The notes under the pieces: generated by a model
What the model was told of the DNA's origin: nothing
Databases searched by the model: none
Seen by the model: only the letters and a program-made list of their open reading frames with translations
Shown: positions 22,684-32,212 of the stretch, in pieces
Layout of the letters: every line of letters starts with the position of its first letter
How positions within the stretch are numbered: the stretch's first letter is position 1
Translations under genes and position numbers: made by a program
NCBI GenBank assembly: GCA_033807695.1
Contig: CM066304.1
Span: 248,001 to 312,000, forward strand
DNA from: Daedaleopsis sinensis
Taxonomy: Eukaryota > Basidiomycota > Agaricomycetes > Polyporales > Polyporaceae
Direction: 5' to 3'
Length of the DNA: 64,000 nt

Positions 22684-23492
22684 CTAGTCTACAACACTGT
22701 CTCCTGGGGGCTCAGGGGAAGAGTCGCGTGCGGTGGTACGGTTGACGTCCTCTTCGCGCGGGTTGGTCTCGACGTGCGGAATCTCCTCATACTCACTGTC
22801 GAAGTCGCTAGGGCGGGGAGGGAACTCGTCCTACAGTGGAAGTCATCAGCGTTGACTTGAATGTTACGCGTGCGTGAACGGATGACATACGGGAAACAGG
22901 CGCGACACTTCGGCCGTGAAGTTGTAGATCAGACTCTCAGGAGCAATAGGCTCCTGCTGCTCGAGGCGTCGAAGGCTGCTGAGAATGCCAGCTGCAGACA
23001 ATACGGGGGCGAGGGCAGCCCAAGCGGTGTCATTCAACCGTTGTTGGTGGCGAGAAGCCCAGTCGTAGAAGCGGAGCGTGTCGGCGATGACGTTGCGCTG
23101 CTCGACATTCATCTGCTCCAAGATCGAGCTTGCCACGAGGGCCTCCCACATGTCGCGGTACATCCCAGGAGCGTCTCGGTGGACCTCGCGAAGGTGGTAC
23201 GCCGTGGTGGGGAGATGTATCTATGCGGATGATGAAACAAGGATCTGCAAATGTAAAGATGGAGATTACAGACCACAAAGAAGTCCTGCTCGTGGCAGAG
23301 AACAAGGTTGACCTCCGTAAACAGATCCTGACCCTGGGCATCGACGTGCTGCATGGCTTCGAGGCGAATGAGCTCCGGGGGGTCCGGCAGAACCCACGCA
23401 TGGGATGTTCCGTCGACAATTGGGCCAGACCGGAGGTCGGAGCCTGAGGGTTCGGATGAAGAAGGGGAATGGGAAGAGCGTACCATGGACAT
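22684..23492 (-). CDS. Gene E: small uncharacterised KDZ-element protein
   Basis: Three exons on the minus strand (23492-23274, 23220-22891, 22830-22684), all whole codons, giving 231 residues. It starts MSMVRSSHSPSSSEPSG. The middle is alpha-helical in character (YRDMWEALVASSILEQMN, DTLRFYDWASRHQQRL). The last 45 residues are acidic (SDFDSEYEEIP) and end PGDSVVD. There is no signal peptide or membrane segment, and I recognise no family. Its position tail-to-tail with the transposase suggests an accessory protein of the element, which is inference from position only. Confidence 0.62.
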
Positions 23493-23526
23493 GATGGCGG
23501 TCGACGCTTCACTGTGGCCCTGGGTG

Positions 23527-24162
23527 TATTGACGTGAAGGCCCGGGTGGACTCCGGGGGAGCTGTAGATGATATTGATGCGACGCAAAGGCGCACGCGTG
23601 AAGTTGGCATCGGCCGGCGCGAGCTGTAGTTGATATCGAATTCCAGGGGACCTGTAGATAATATTGATGTGACGCGAAGGCGCACGCGTGTAGTTGGAAT
23701 ACAGCGGACGCGAGCTGTAGTTGATATCGAATTCCAGGGGGAGTTGTAGATGATATTGATGCGACATGAAGGCGCACGCGTGTAGTTGGCATCGGCCGGC
23801 GCGAGCTGTACTTGATATCGAACTCCAGGCGCGGCGGGCGTAGTTGGAATCGACGGGACCGGAGGTGTGCGCGTAATTCGCATGGACTGCGTAGTTGATA
23901 TCGAACCAAAGGGAGCGGGGGCGGGGGCGGGCGTAGTTGGGACCGGGGTAGTTCGTATCGACGCGGGGCGATTGTAGTTGGATGCAACCGAGATAGAGAA
24001 GGAAACTGTGATGTATAGGAGATGTTACCTATTAGCAGTCAGGTGAATAGGTTCTTAGTAGTGACTGGTGAGTAACGGTGAGGACTTGAAGCTTGAGTGC
24101 CGGGACGCAAGTATAGTGGGAGCGACATAGACGCCGCCGCCCACTGTTAGACGCCCCGTGGG
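23527..24162. repeat. Right subterminal array, 90-bp tandem repeat
   Basis: About three copies of a 90-92 bp unit (tgtagatgatattgatg starts near 23563, 23653 and 23745), each also holding gtagttgatatcga. From 23840 to 24010 a looser series of gtagttg-type motifs follows. The motif is related to, and in the same orientation as, the left subterminal motif. Because 90 is a multiple of three, the minus strand stays open with a 30-residue repeat (RTRYQLQLA-like), but this lies upstream of the gene E start and is probably non-coding. Confidence 0.7.
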
Positions 24163-24222
24163 AGCTCGAACTGGCGCCATGTAATAGGCGGCGTAGTTCG
24201 TACACCGCTACTGAAAGTACTG
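24163..24222 (-). repeat. Right terminal inverted repeat
   Basis: Reverse complement of the left end: ccgctactg at 24205-24213 mirrors cagtagcgg, and the inner block around 24163-24183 mirrors 3756-3776 with the same spacing. Confidence 0.75.
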
Positions 24223-24230
24223 TCGACCGG
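24223..24230. repeat. Right target-site duplication of KDZ element
   Basis: Second copy of tcgaccgg, directly after the element's right end. Sequence downstream resumes the tandem unit exactly where it broke off at 3717. Confidence 0.93.
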
Positions 24231-24574
24231 CCTGGCGACAAGACCACAGCCGCCTCGGATGTTCCGACGGATCCCCGCGCCCTGAGGCCTGAACGTCGAA
24301 GACGCGGCGGTAAGCCACCGTGGCGTATATCCATCGCGCGACGCACTCACCTTTCCGTGTCCCTTGGCAGACCGACCGGGCCCGTCAGAACGGGGCGTGC
24401 TGGCAGCCTGAGCGCGGGACGAGCATCGCTTCGAACGGACGGCCCGGGGGTCGTGCGCCCTCCGAGGCTCCGCCCCGATCCGTGTCGCCGTCCATTCTGT
24501 GCTGTCGAAAACAAGGTCAGTGAGACGTGCATGTACCTCGGTCCCAGGGCGCTCACCTGGGAGGCGCAGCGCAG

Positions 24575-25347
24575 TCTGTTTTGCGGCGTCATGGACGTGT
24601 CCCGCCGAAGGACCACCCCGAGCAGCGTGCCCGTTCGCTATCGACGCCGTGCGTCCGACTCGGAGACTGCGCCGACGGGGGCTTGCACTCTTCAGCGGCC
24701 ATGCCGCGGGGCAATCGCGCGAGCTTCGTGGGATGCAGACGCGCGCTGTCGCGCGGTCCGAGGCAGGGTGAGCAGGCGCAGGTGGGTCGTCAGGGATGCG
24801 AAACGGACGGCGCTCGGAGTCGATTGGGAATGGGGAGGGCGCGAACCGCGGCACATCCACCACAAAGCTCCGAGCCCCGGGCTGCGTGCATCTGTCCCTG
24901 CTGGTACGTCGCCGTCTGCGCGCATGCACGAACGTACAGCACACTCAAGAGTCACGCGAATTTGTTCGCCGGGTCAGAGCCTGCCAGAAAGACGCAGCGC
25001 ACCTGGAAGGAACATCGCCTGTGGCCGCCGTCCCACCCTGTGCCATGGACGAGTCGCAACAACGTTCCCGAGTGTCTAGTTGCGATGCTCTGCATGTCGT
25101 CGGCAAGGACCGTCTCTGCGTCCTCGAATTCGCTGAGGGCACTCACTCCCGAGTCCCGCATGCGCAGGCGAGTACGCGTGGCTCCCGGCGTGAAGCGAAG
25201 AGCTTACGAGCGTGCGGTCGTGTCCCGGACTATCGGCGGCGCAGGCGTGCCAGTTCTCGCACACAGGAACACGACGAGTGTTGCGCGCGTGAGTATCTCA
25301 TTGCGCGGTGTGTGAACTATGTGAAAGTGCTCACCGTTTGGCAGTAG
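24575..25347 (+). pseudogene. Candidate gene Q, unit 1, broken by a 194-bp deletion
   Basis: Compared with units 3 and 4, 194 bp are missing between caacaac and gttcccg at 25064. The loss removes the end of one exon, a whole intron and the start of the next exon. 194 is not a multiple of three, so the frame runs into a stop within a few codons (TTFPSV). The deletion has 2-3 bp of junction homology. Confidence 0.4.
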
Positions 25348-26325
25348 GCTCGCGTCTCCACGCCCAACGTCCGGGTCGTTTCGGCCACAAGGCAACGCGC
25401 GTACGCGCTCGGACGACGCGCACTTGATCCCTGTGGTGAGTGCGTTGGGCATCTGACTTGTGAAGGCGGCGAGCTCATGGCAGCATGAATGGCTGCTCGC
25501 GCATAGTGGGGAGCCGACGACGGGCTTTGTGTGGTCATATCCGAGGGCATATATGTGCCGGCCCTGCTGGGTGATGTCAGGGAAAAGTCTGACATGATCA
25601 GTACACGGCCAGGCGCACGGGCGGGTGGTACAAGGGTGCGAATAGAGTATGGGTGATGGAGTGTGCGAGGTGGGGCGAGACAGCGTGCTTGAAGCGGACT
25701 TGAAAGTGCGTGTCGGACACTGGAATCGGATCGTGGCGGACGCGCGATGCGGCACAAACGTTACAGGATGGGTAGATGTTAGCATACAAGCGGCCCATAG
25801 ACGGTACATACTGAGGTCAGTAGCTGCTTGGAACGATGGTGATGCCGCGGGGAATGGTACGGCACAGCGTGGAGGTGGGACGTGCGGGGTCCCGGGTCTG
25901 CAGGGAGCTGGAGAGCGTCGTTGGGAGCCCATCAAGCGGGACGGATGGAGGTCTTGGGTCCGAGAGTAACGGGGTGCGCAGATATGCGAGTGCGGATGAC
26001 AGCAGAGGAGCGATTGAGGCAGACAACGTCCAGAGGACTCCAGACAAGAGCAGCTATGGACGAGAGTCTCTCCGAGAGTGCAACTGGGGCCCTGTCCCCA
26101 CTGGGAGACGCGCAACGCGTCCCGCCCTGCCACGTGATCGCTCCGCAATCCATCGCGCACTGCAGTCGAGGACGAGGCGTCGACGGCTCTGCGACCTGCT
26201 CGAAACGGTGCCCGCGTCCTCCCCAGCGCTGCCCGCGTCCTCCCCAGCGCTGCCATGGCGGTTAGACGCACCTCCCCCGCCTTGATCAGCCCTCCCGCCC
26301 CCGACACCCATGTCTGCCTGCCAGC
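25348..26325. promoter_or_regulatory. Upstream region of the membrane-protein gene
   Basis: About 1 kb, also upstream of the other three copies. No supported gene. A long minus-strand open frame spans it, but it is not preserved in unit 4. Just before the start codon, units 1 and 2 have the 21-bp gcgtcctccccagcgctgccc twice (from about 26215), whereas units 3 and 4 have it once. Confidence 0.4.
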
Positions 26326-27498
26326 ATGTCCCTGTCCACCATGCGGCAGGCTCGTGCGGTCCTGTCCAGGCTGCTTTCCCTCACTCTCCTTCACCTCTTG
26401 CTGCTCCTTCTCCCCGGCACCGCACGCGCAGTGCTCAACATCACCCTCCAGGACACCGCGTCCCAGATCATCTACAGCCCGCCCGCTTGCGGCTTGACCC
26501 TATCTTCGGCTGGCACCGAGGTATGCAACAGCTCCTGGTATGTCTCAGCCCGGTCCCGCCTCTGTCGTCATACTCCCACTCTTATGAACGGTGAACAACG
26601 CCTTCCTTTCGCGATCGTGATCGCTCATTCGTTCTAGGCGTATTCTAGCTTCACCGAACGCTTCCGACGGCACGGTCACCTCCACCACGGGCTCGACGAA
26701 TGCTAGCGGAGGCTTCATACCCCAGCTGTTTCTTACTGTCAGAGGTATGTCCTTATACATGTCACGGCCATCGACTCCAGCAACGTGCTCATCACAATTG
26801 CATGTCGCGTGCCCAACATTTCCAGCGTTGTCGCTGGACATCAAGACCCTGCCTGGCTCTAACGCGACCGTCAATGTCTCCGTGTCCACGCAAGATCCAG
26901 TCGTGTCCGTCACGGCTCAGCTCAACTCATCAGTACAGCCCATCACGATCGTCGGCTTGGTCGAGGACAGGCTCACGACACTCGCCCTCACATTCGACCA
27001 ATCGGAGGGTCCGACAGTGCTCGCCATCGACTCCATCGTGCTCACCATCTCCGACAACAAGTGAGTCCACAACGACTCAGCGAACGGCCTTTCTTCTCAG
27101 ACGGCACTCTTGTCCGCGCCCCCAGCCAACGTCCGGCATGTTGGCAGGCTGGGTCCGGGACAAGACGCCGTCCGAGAGGAATGTCTACTCGAACCCCCAT
27201 GTTCATGTCACTCACCCTTCCGGCGTCCCCTAGCACGACGCCATTCGTTGCACCCTCTCCGCCCGCGACCACCGCGCTCCCGCCCGCGACCCCGTCGATC
27301 GTTATACCCAGCCCGACAGGCACCTCCAGCGCCGCGCGTGGCCAGTCCAGCGGGGACGTCGCCGCGGAGACCCTCGGCGCCCTGCTCGGGGGCGTCCTCC
27401 TCGCCGGGGCGATCTTCCTCGTCGTGTGGGCCTACCACAGACGACGGCGACGGCGCCGAGCTCTGCAGCCCCCCGCGCCCGCACAGGCAGAGGCATGA
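26326..27498 (+). CDS. Type I single-pass membrane protein, copy 1
   Basis: Four exons (26326-26537, 26638-26744, 26826-27060, 27126-27498) sum to 309 codons. A signal peptide (residues 1 to about 35: arginines, then LSLTLLHLLLLLLPGTARA) leads to an ectodomain of beta-strand character. It starts LNITLQDTASQIIYS, has two cysteines, and carries seven N-glycosylation sequons (NIT, NSS, NAS twice, NAT, NVS, NSS). A Pro/Ser/Thr stalk follows, then one transmembrane helix at about 267-288 (TLGALLGGVLLAGAIFLVVWAY) and a 20-residue cytosolic tail beginning HRRRRRRR. This architecture is common among uncharacterised plasma-membrane proteins of mushrooms; the ligand is unknown. An upstream acceptor at 27100 would give a 40-nt intron and lose the membrane anchor, so the 65-nt intron was preferred. 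Confidence 0.78.
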
Positions 27499-28192
27499 TA
27501 CCCCGGCTGCGCTTCAAGTTCGTTCGCCTGACGCCCCCTCACTCGCCGCTCCGTTGCGCCCCTACATCGACACTCGAATTCGTATACCAAGCTGAAGCCG
27601 CACACTCCCTGTACATCACCACGCACGCATAGACTCTGTATCTGTATCGTAGGCACACTATAGTGGGAACTAGGACACAAACTAATCTGTACACCTTATT
27701 GGACGAATCATTGCTCGCGTGTCTTCAGGGACCCTCCGACGCCGACTGCCTTAATTGAGCGGTTGCCCGGCTTCGATTTGCAGAAGTTGATGTTCGGTAC
27801 GCCATAACCATCGGCGTCACCCCGCGCAGTGGCTCCGTCATGCGAACGAACGTCGGCCATCCATTGATTCAGGATGCACTGCCATGCGTATAGTATGCGT
27901 AGCTTGGATCCATTGGAACATCGCTTCCGCTTGCTAGGTCCGCGAGCGGCTCGAAGCCGAGGAATGCTGTGCAGCGCGACTCGGCGTTGAGTAGAGGGCG
28001 GGCGCGGGCTGCCTGCCTTGGAAAGAATTCGTAAGTTAGGGAGATTTCCAGGCTGTAGTACGCACAGGGGGATGTGTCCTCTATGGTGTGCTCAGCGCGG
28101 GGGGACAGCTTGCGATCGGACAGCGAGAGAGCGAGTCGGGCTTCCACACAGCGTGTAGTATTAGTATTGAACTCGACTAGAATACATGTAGG
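27499..28192. other. 3' flank of the membrane-protein gene
   Basis: About 700 bp, with equivalents in each unit. Presumed 3' UTR and terminator region of the membrane-protein gene plus the 3' flank of candidate N. A 21-bp duplication (ggacagcttgcgatcgg repeated) near 38600 and 50740 is absent from unit 1. No gene is seen. Confidence 0.4.
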
Positions 28193-29047
28193 CTACACGG
28201 AAACGAGCCTCTCCTCACTCGGATTTCTTGCAGACAGACCCGCTCGGAATCCACCCAAAAACACGTCTCGCGAACGGGCGCCTATCCACCGTCCCTGCTT
28301 GTTCCCGACCGCCATGTCGACATCCCCGTCTTCCCTTGTTGCATCTTGGCTGGCACTCTCGAGTCGAGCGACAACTTGCTCTGCGCGATGCCTACGACGC
28401 AGTGAGCTGGTCAGCACAGTTCTTTAAGACTCGGAGCCAGAGGCCTGATCTGGTCTCTGGAGACATCGGACCTAGCTGTCCGAGCCTGCGCTAGAACAAA
28501 TCTGCTTGCACGAGTCTGCGACTCAGAAAACACATATCTGCGCTTATAGCTGCTCTGGAGGCGGTACCCGACCTACGAGCTTGTGAACTCATGCCCACGA
28601 GACTGCTCACCTCGCCACCTCGAGGTGCGAGCAGGTCACTCCGACTCGGATCCAAAGCTAGGCTCCACCCATGGTCTCTCCGCCGTTCGCAGATCACAAC
28701 TTTGGCGACTCACCTGACGTGCCGACTGCGGTCACTGGTGGCTTGTGGACTATGGTGCTCCAGCCGGCGACTCGGTGCAAGTGAACTTCGTTGCAGTGTG
28801 CGCTTGTGAATCTGACCGGCCCGTCTTCAAGTTGTGCTCCTCGAGGCATGAGCGCTGAGCAGTGAATCCGGCTCACCTTGACAGCTTTAGGCAGGAGCCG
28901 GTCTCTTATGCGAACAGGTCCTTGGTCTCTGTCCATGGGTCCAAAAGACATGTCCGGCTCAGCATCCCGAATACAAGTGACGTGCCACACTCGACTCACC
29001 ATGCTGTTCCACTGATTTCTCCTCCATCCCCAGATCCAGTCTTCCAT
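28193..29047 (-). CDS. Candidate spliced gene N, unit 1
   Basis: Minus-strand chain. The first exon 29047-29000 (MEDWIWGWRRNQWNSM) and second exon 28957-28877 (PDMSFGPMDRDQGP) are in phase. The middle exons are uncertain. The last open piece ends at 28193 and contains a Glu/Asp-rich stretch (SASQDATREDGDVDMA) and SRDVFLGGFRAGLSARNPS. Unit 3 differs in this last piece by substitutions and a 3-bp, frame-keeping deletion, which favours real coding. No family is recognised. Confidence 0.38.
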
Positions 29048-30859
29048 CTCCAAGCTGTCGAGAGAGGATTGCACTCACTGGCACGGACACTGTACCGTGA
29101 CTTTGGAGGTCAGGCGTGACAACCAGCCGACAGAACCTTCAGTCGAGCCAACGTGCTGTATGGGAAGCTCATCAGCGTGCGATCGAGCAGTGGGTCAGGA
29201 AGACTACTTGCACAGATGTGAGCTCCCTGGGCCGCCGCTGTGGTCCGAGAGTGAAGCTCACCCACAGAGCCACCGGGATGGATGGAAAACACCGTCTACA
29301 TGGTCCTTTGTACCGTGACGTACGTGGTCAAGTTAACTCTCGCCTAGAGAGTTACTGTTGAACTACTCACCAGGCTCGCCCGGGAATCCACACCACACCC
29401 TCGTGAACATGCTCATCGGCGCAGAATGACTTGGAGACAGAGCCTGTCAAGCTCATGCCGTCTACCGCAGTCGTGTAGAAAATAAAGACCACACACATCT
29501 ATATATTCTGCTGCTTCCTTGCAGTACCATCAAGCAATGAGGCCTGCTTGTCGTCGACGCAGCAGCGCTTCAAGTGGTGTGGACAGTGACAGTGACAGTG
29601 AGCACATTCAGACTAGGATGGACCGGATGAGGACGTGGGGGAAAGAGTGAGAGGTGGGACAAGCACAAACTCCAGATCGTCTAACCTTTGGGTGATCCGA
29701 GTCTGCGCAGAGTCCGAGTGACTGAGTCGCGTGACAAGATGGTCCAGCGCTGAGGTCAAACACTATCGGGAAACAGTCGCTTCGCTGTGTCCTGATTGAG
29801 TTTGACCTCATATTCTGGACTGTAAATAAGCTCCGTCTCCGCTCCTGTCCACAGTTCAAGTGCCTCCATCATTGCTCGATGGGCGCATTACACTCTGTCT
29901 TCAAGTGACATTGCACGCGAGAGAGCATGAAGCAGATATGGGCTGTGAGCAGACGTGCAACTGGCCGGAACATAGCTAGGATAAGCGGTGGGAGGGAAAT
30001 ATCAAGGTGGAGCCATACAACAATATGGGTGCATTAATGCTCCGTCCGCTTGGCAATTCATCCGCTTGGCAATTTGTCCGCTTGGCAATTTGTCGGGTAC
30101 TTACACCTGGGGCTGCAGGTATAATCACACCGTCCGGGAACAATGATCCATCCTCTGCACTGACAAGCTCCTGCACGCACATATCTGTTTTCACATTGAG
30201 AAGCTTTGAGGTATGCGCACATAACAGAGAGATTGAGAAGCATGCTGAGTGCGCGGAATTTTGGCTGGTCAAGAACACTACTGATTTGTGGTATGATCCG
30301 TGACCCGGAACTCAAGCATCGGCAGGAAGTTAGATCCAACCGTGACCGCTCATGATTTGTCCCCTTTACATGATTGCTTCCGAGTCCCGTCCTCTTCGTC
30401 ATTACCTATAGCTTCGTGCGACATCAGGGTGTTGAGAACTACAGCAATCCTCCGGTCCTAGTCACTATAGTCAACACACTGGGGGATGAGGGATGATGAT
30501 CTAAAGTGCATTGCTCGATGATACTACTACAGTAGCATACGGAAAAGCATCTGTCATACACCCTCGCTGTCCAGCATTGTAGAGCTCGAGTGCACGATAT
30601 CATACACTGCGGAGAACCATGCCGACTCCCGAGCGAGCGAGGAGGAGGAAGCGAGAGTCCGTGAGTCGGAGATTACAGATGAGCGCTTGAAATGCTCGGC
30701 CACCTCGGATACTCTTTTCGGAAAGCGCTACTGAACACCCGCCTACGAATCTGCCGAGCCCTTCAACATACAGATTGTCGCCGACTCACAGCACTAGAGT
30801 CATACTCACACAGCTAGTAAGACTAATCTATAGATTTCTAGGTACATACTCATACTCTT
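29048..30859. other. Gene-poor end of the tandem unit
   Basis: About 1.8 kb, with equivalents in units 2 and 3. Short open pieces occur on both strands (for example 29859-29608 minus), but none has a start, a stop and splice sites that agree. A 15-bp minisatellite lies at 30048-30092. The site of the unit 2 hAT-like insertion corresponds to about 29888 here and is empty. Confidence 0.4.
30048..30092. repeat. 15-bp minisatellite, three copies
   Basis: Three tandem copies of tccgcttggcaattt (the first with one change), also at 41984-42028 and 52683-52727. Small, shared by units 1 to 3. Confidence 0.8.
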
Positions 30860-31164
30860 ATGAATGCACAGACACACCGGACTCTCTCCATGCCACATCA
30901 CTGGTATATCGGCTCTTCATCCTTTGAACACAGCTCGAATCCGTCCGTCCACGCCATGCAGGGCTTCAGAGATGGTACATCAGCTAGCGCTCAGACGGTA
31001 TACTGATTCTGCTGAACATGTCAGTACCATTCAACATGCAGGAAGCCCGGGAATGGCTGCAGAGACCCGGAACGGTCTTCCGCACCCCATCCTCCATCCC
31101 TGAGTCCCCAGAATACGTTCGCCCGCCCGCCCACTACGCATCTCCAACAGCCGAGCGCTCGTAA
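30860..31164 (+). CDS. Short two-exon ORF across the unit 1/2 junction (84 residues)
   Basis: Exon 30860-30974, a 50-nt intron with GT-AG ends and a ctgaac branch-like site, then exon 31025-31164. They join in phase to 84 residues starting MNAQTHRTLSMPHH and ending ASPTAERS. It could instead be the 5' end of a longer gene, because a donor at 31161 followed by a 63-nt intron also keeps the frame. Further copies are at 42796-43100 and 53495-53799. At the left window edge only the second exon (ending at 139) is present. Confidence 0.35.
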
Positions 31165-31595
31165 CTGCCAAGCGCACGCTAGTACCTTCGGATCTATCGC
31201 GAAAGCGACGAATATGTTGCAAGTGTTCATCCTCCGCCGAATCCACGCGGGCTCTGTCCGTCTCGGTCGCACGTCCCGTTCACCCCAATTTTCTCTAGGC
31301 GGCGACTCGCTGGCATGATGACTCGCTAGGGTACGTTACGCTCCGTGTGCCGGAGATGTACGTACGTTCCGGCGAGGCGGGACTTGTGCACGGACCACGT
31401 CTGGGGAGGATAAGTACTCTGGGCACTCGGAGGCGAACCACATCCCCCAACACCTTCCTCCACCTTGCAGTCGCCTCTTCCCCCTCGTACCACAACCACC
31501 GGCCTGCTCGTCGTGTCTGTTGTACATCTCTTATGTGGGTGCATATTGTCCATCCTCGCGGCGACGCTGACATCTTCCCCTTCAATCATTCGCAG

Positions 31596-32212
31596 ACCGG
31601 GGACCTGGACAAGCATATGTGGCACGCTCAGGTGAGTCTTTCCCCATCATGTTCAAATGTACTTATGCTCATATTCTATCATCAGTATGCACTCTCGTGT
31701 ATATACAACAGGTGTTCAGCAGACCGTTCGACGTCGCCGACTTCGCACTGTCTCCCACCCATGTCATCGAGGACCGCATCCGAGTCTGTACCGACTGTAC
31801 GTACCTGAGTCAGTCACCTTGGATGTCCTCGTACTCACGTTGCGGGTCCGTAGTGTCACGCAGCCAACACTCTTCTATCGGTGAGTTCGAGTCGTCAGTG
31901 TGCTGTCATGGCAGACGCTTGACATGAACGCTATTCGTCTGCAGATCTCGTCTCTCACGAGGGCTGTGCAGCCAGACGGATCTGCTCGGCCGGTGCATCG
32001 CGACCGCAACGCTCGCATCGACTGGCGAGGTGCTAGCTCATCATCGCCGCTCGATGTTCCACTGGGTAAGCCGCTCCTGTGGGGGTCATGATCCCGGGCC
32101 ACTGTTGAATGTCGTCACACTCGCAGGACGGGTCCGATGTAGAACACGCAACGTACCGTGTGTACATGGTCGTGCGTCGGTCTCCAAGGAGTCTACGTCC
32201 ACATGCACTGAG
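31596..32212 (+). CDS. Candidate spliced gene P, unit 2
   Basis: Same exon chain as at 571-1187, with identical splice signals. Base differences are few and fall mostly in introns. Downstream, unit 2 has the 2 bp missing in unit 1, so the frames diverge after the modelled part. Confidence 0.33.

Larger units (their letters stand above)
3718..24222 (+). mobile_element. KDZ DNA transposon (20.5 kb) carrying a TET/JBP gene
   Basis: A 20,505-bp insertion bounded by an 8-bp target duplication and imperfect terminal inverted repeats, proven by three empty sites in the sister units. It encodes a KDZ transposase (18046-22491, plus), a TET/JBP dioxygenase (13609-15891, minus) and four other genes. 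In fungi, KDZ elements are known to associate with expanded TET/JBP families. Both ends, the transposase frame and the TET catalytic residues look intact, so the element may be autonomous and recent. Orientation here follows the transposase. Confidence 0.93.
1..31025. repeat. Tandem segmental duplication, unit 1 (interrupted)
   Basis: The window opens inside a copy of a roughly 10.5-kb direct repeat. Position 1 corresponds to 31026, 42962 and 53661. The left part (1-3717) and right part (24231-31025) are contiguous in the other units and are separated here by the 20.5-kb transposon. Unit 1 differs from its sisters by a 2-bp loss near 1350 and a longer stretch near 2043-2090. It shares with unit 2 a 194-bp deletion near 25064. 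The array probably continues left of the window because the first base falls inside a unit. Confidence 0.95.

Noticed and set aside
24147..24944. 265-codon minus-strand open frame spanning the right end of the KDZ element and the host sequence.
   Set aside because: It crosses the insertion boundary, so it cannot be an old gene, and its composition (Arg/Ser/Pro) is typical of GC-rich noise.
25204..26394. 396-codon minus-strand open frame upstream of the membrane-protein gene, repeated in other units.
   Set aside because: No recognisable domain, antisense to the candidate Q end and the promoter region, and broken or rearranged in unit 4, so probably chance in GC-rich DNA.
27061..27125. Alternative acceptor at 27100 that would give a secreted form of the membrane protein.
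   Set aside because: It implies a 40-nt intron, shorter than the others in this window. The 65-nt intron restores a full stalk and membrane helix in all four copies.
30058..30278. Minus-strand open piece resembling a short cytochrome P450-like motif (SLFPDGVIIPA).
   Set aside because: The likeness is a few residues only, there are no helix-I, ExxR or heme-binding motifs nearby, and the plus strand is open over the same bases.
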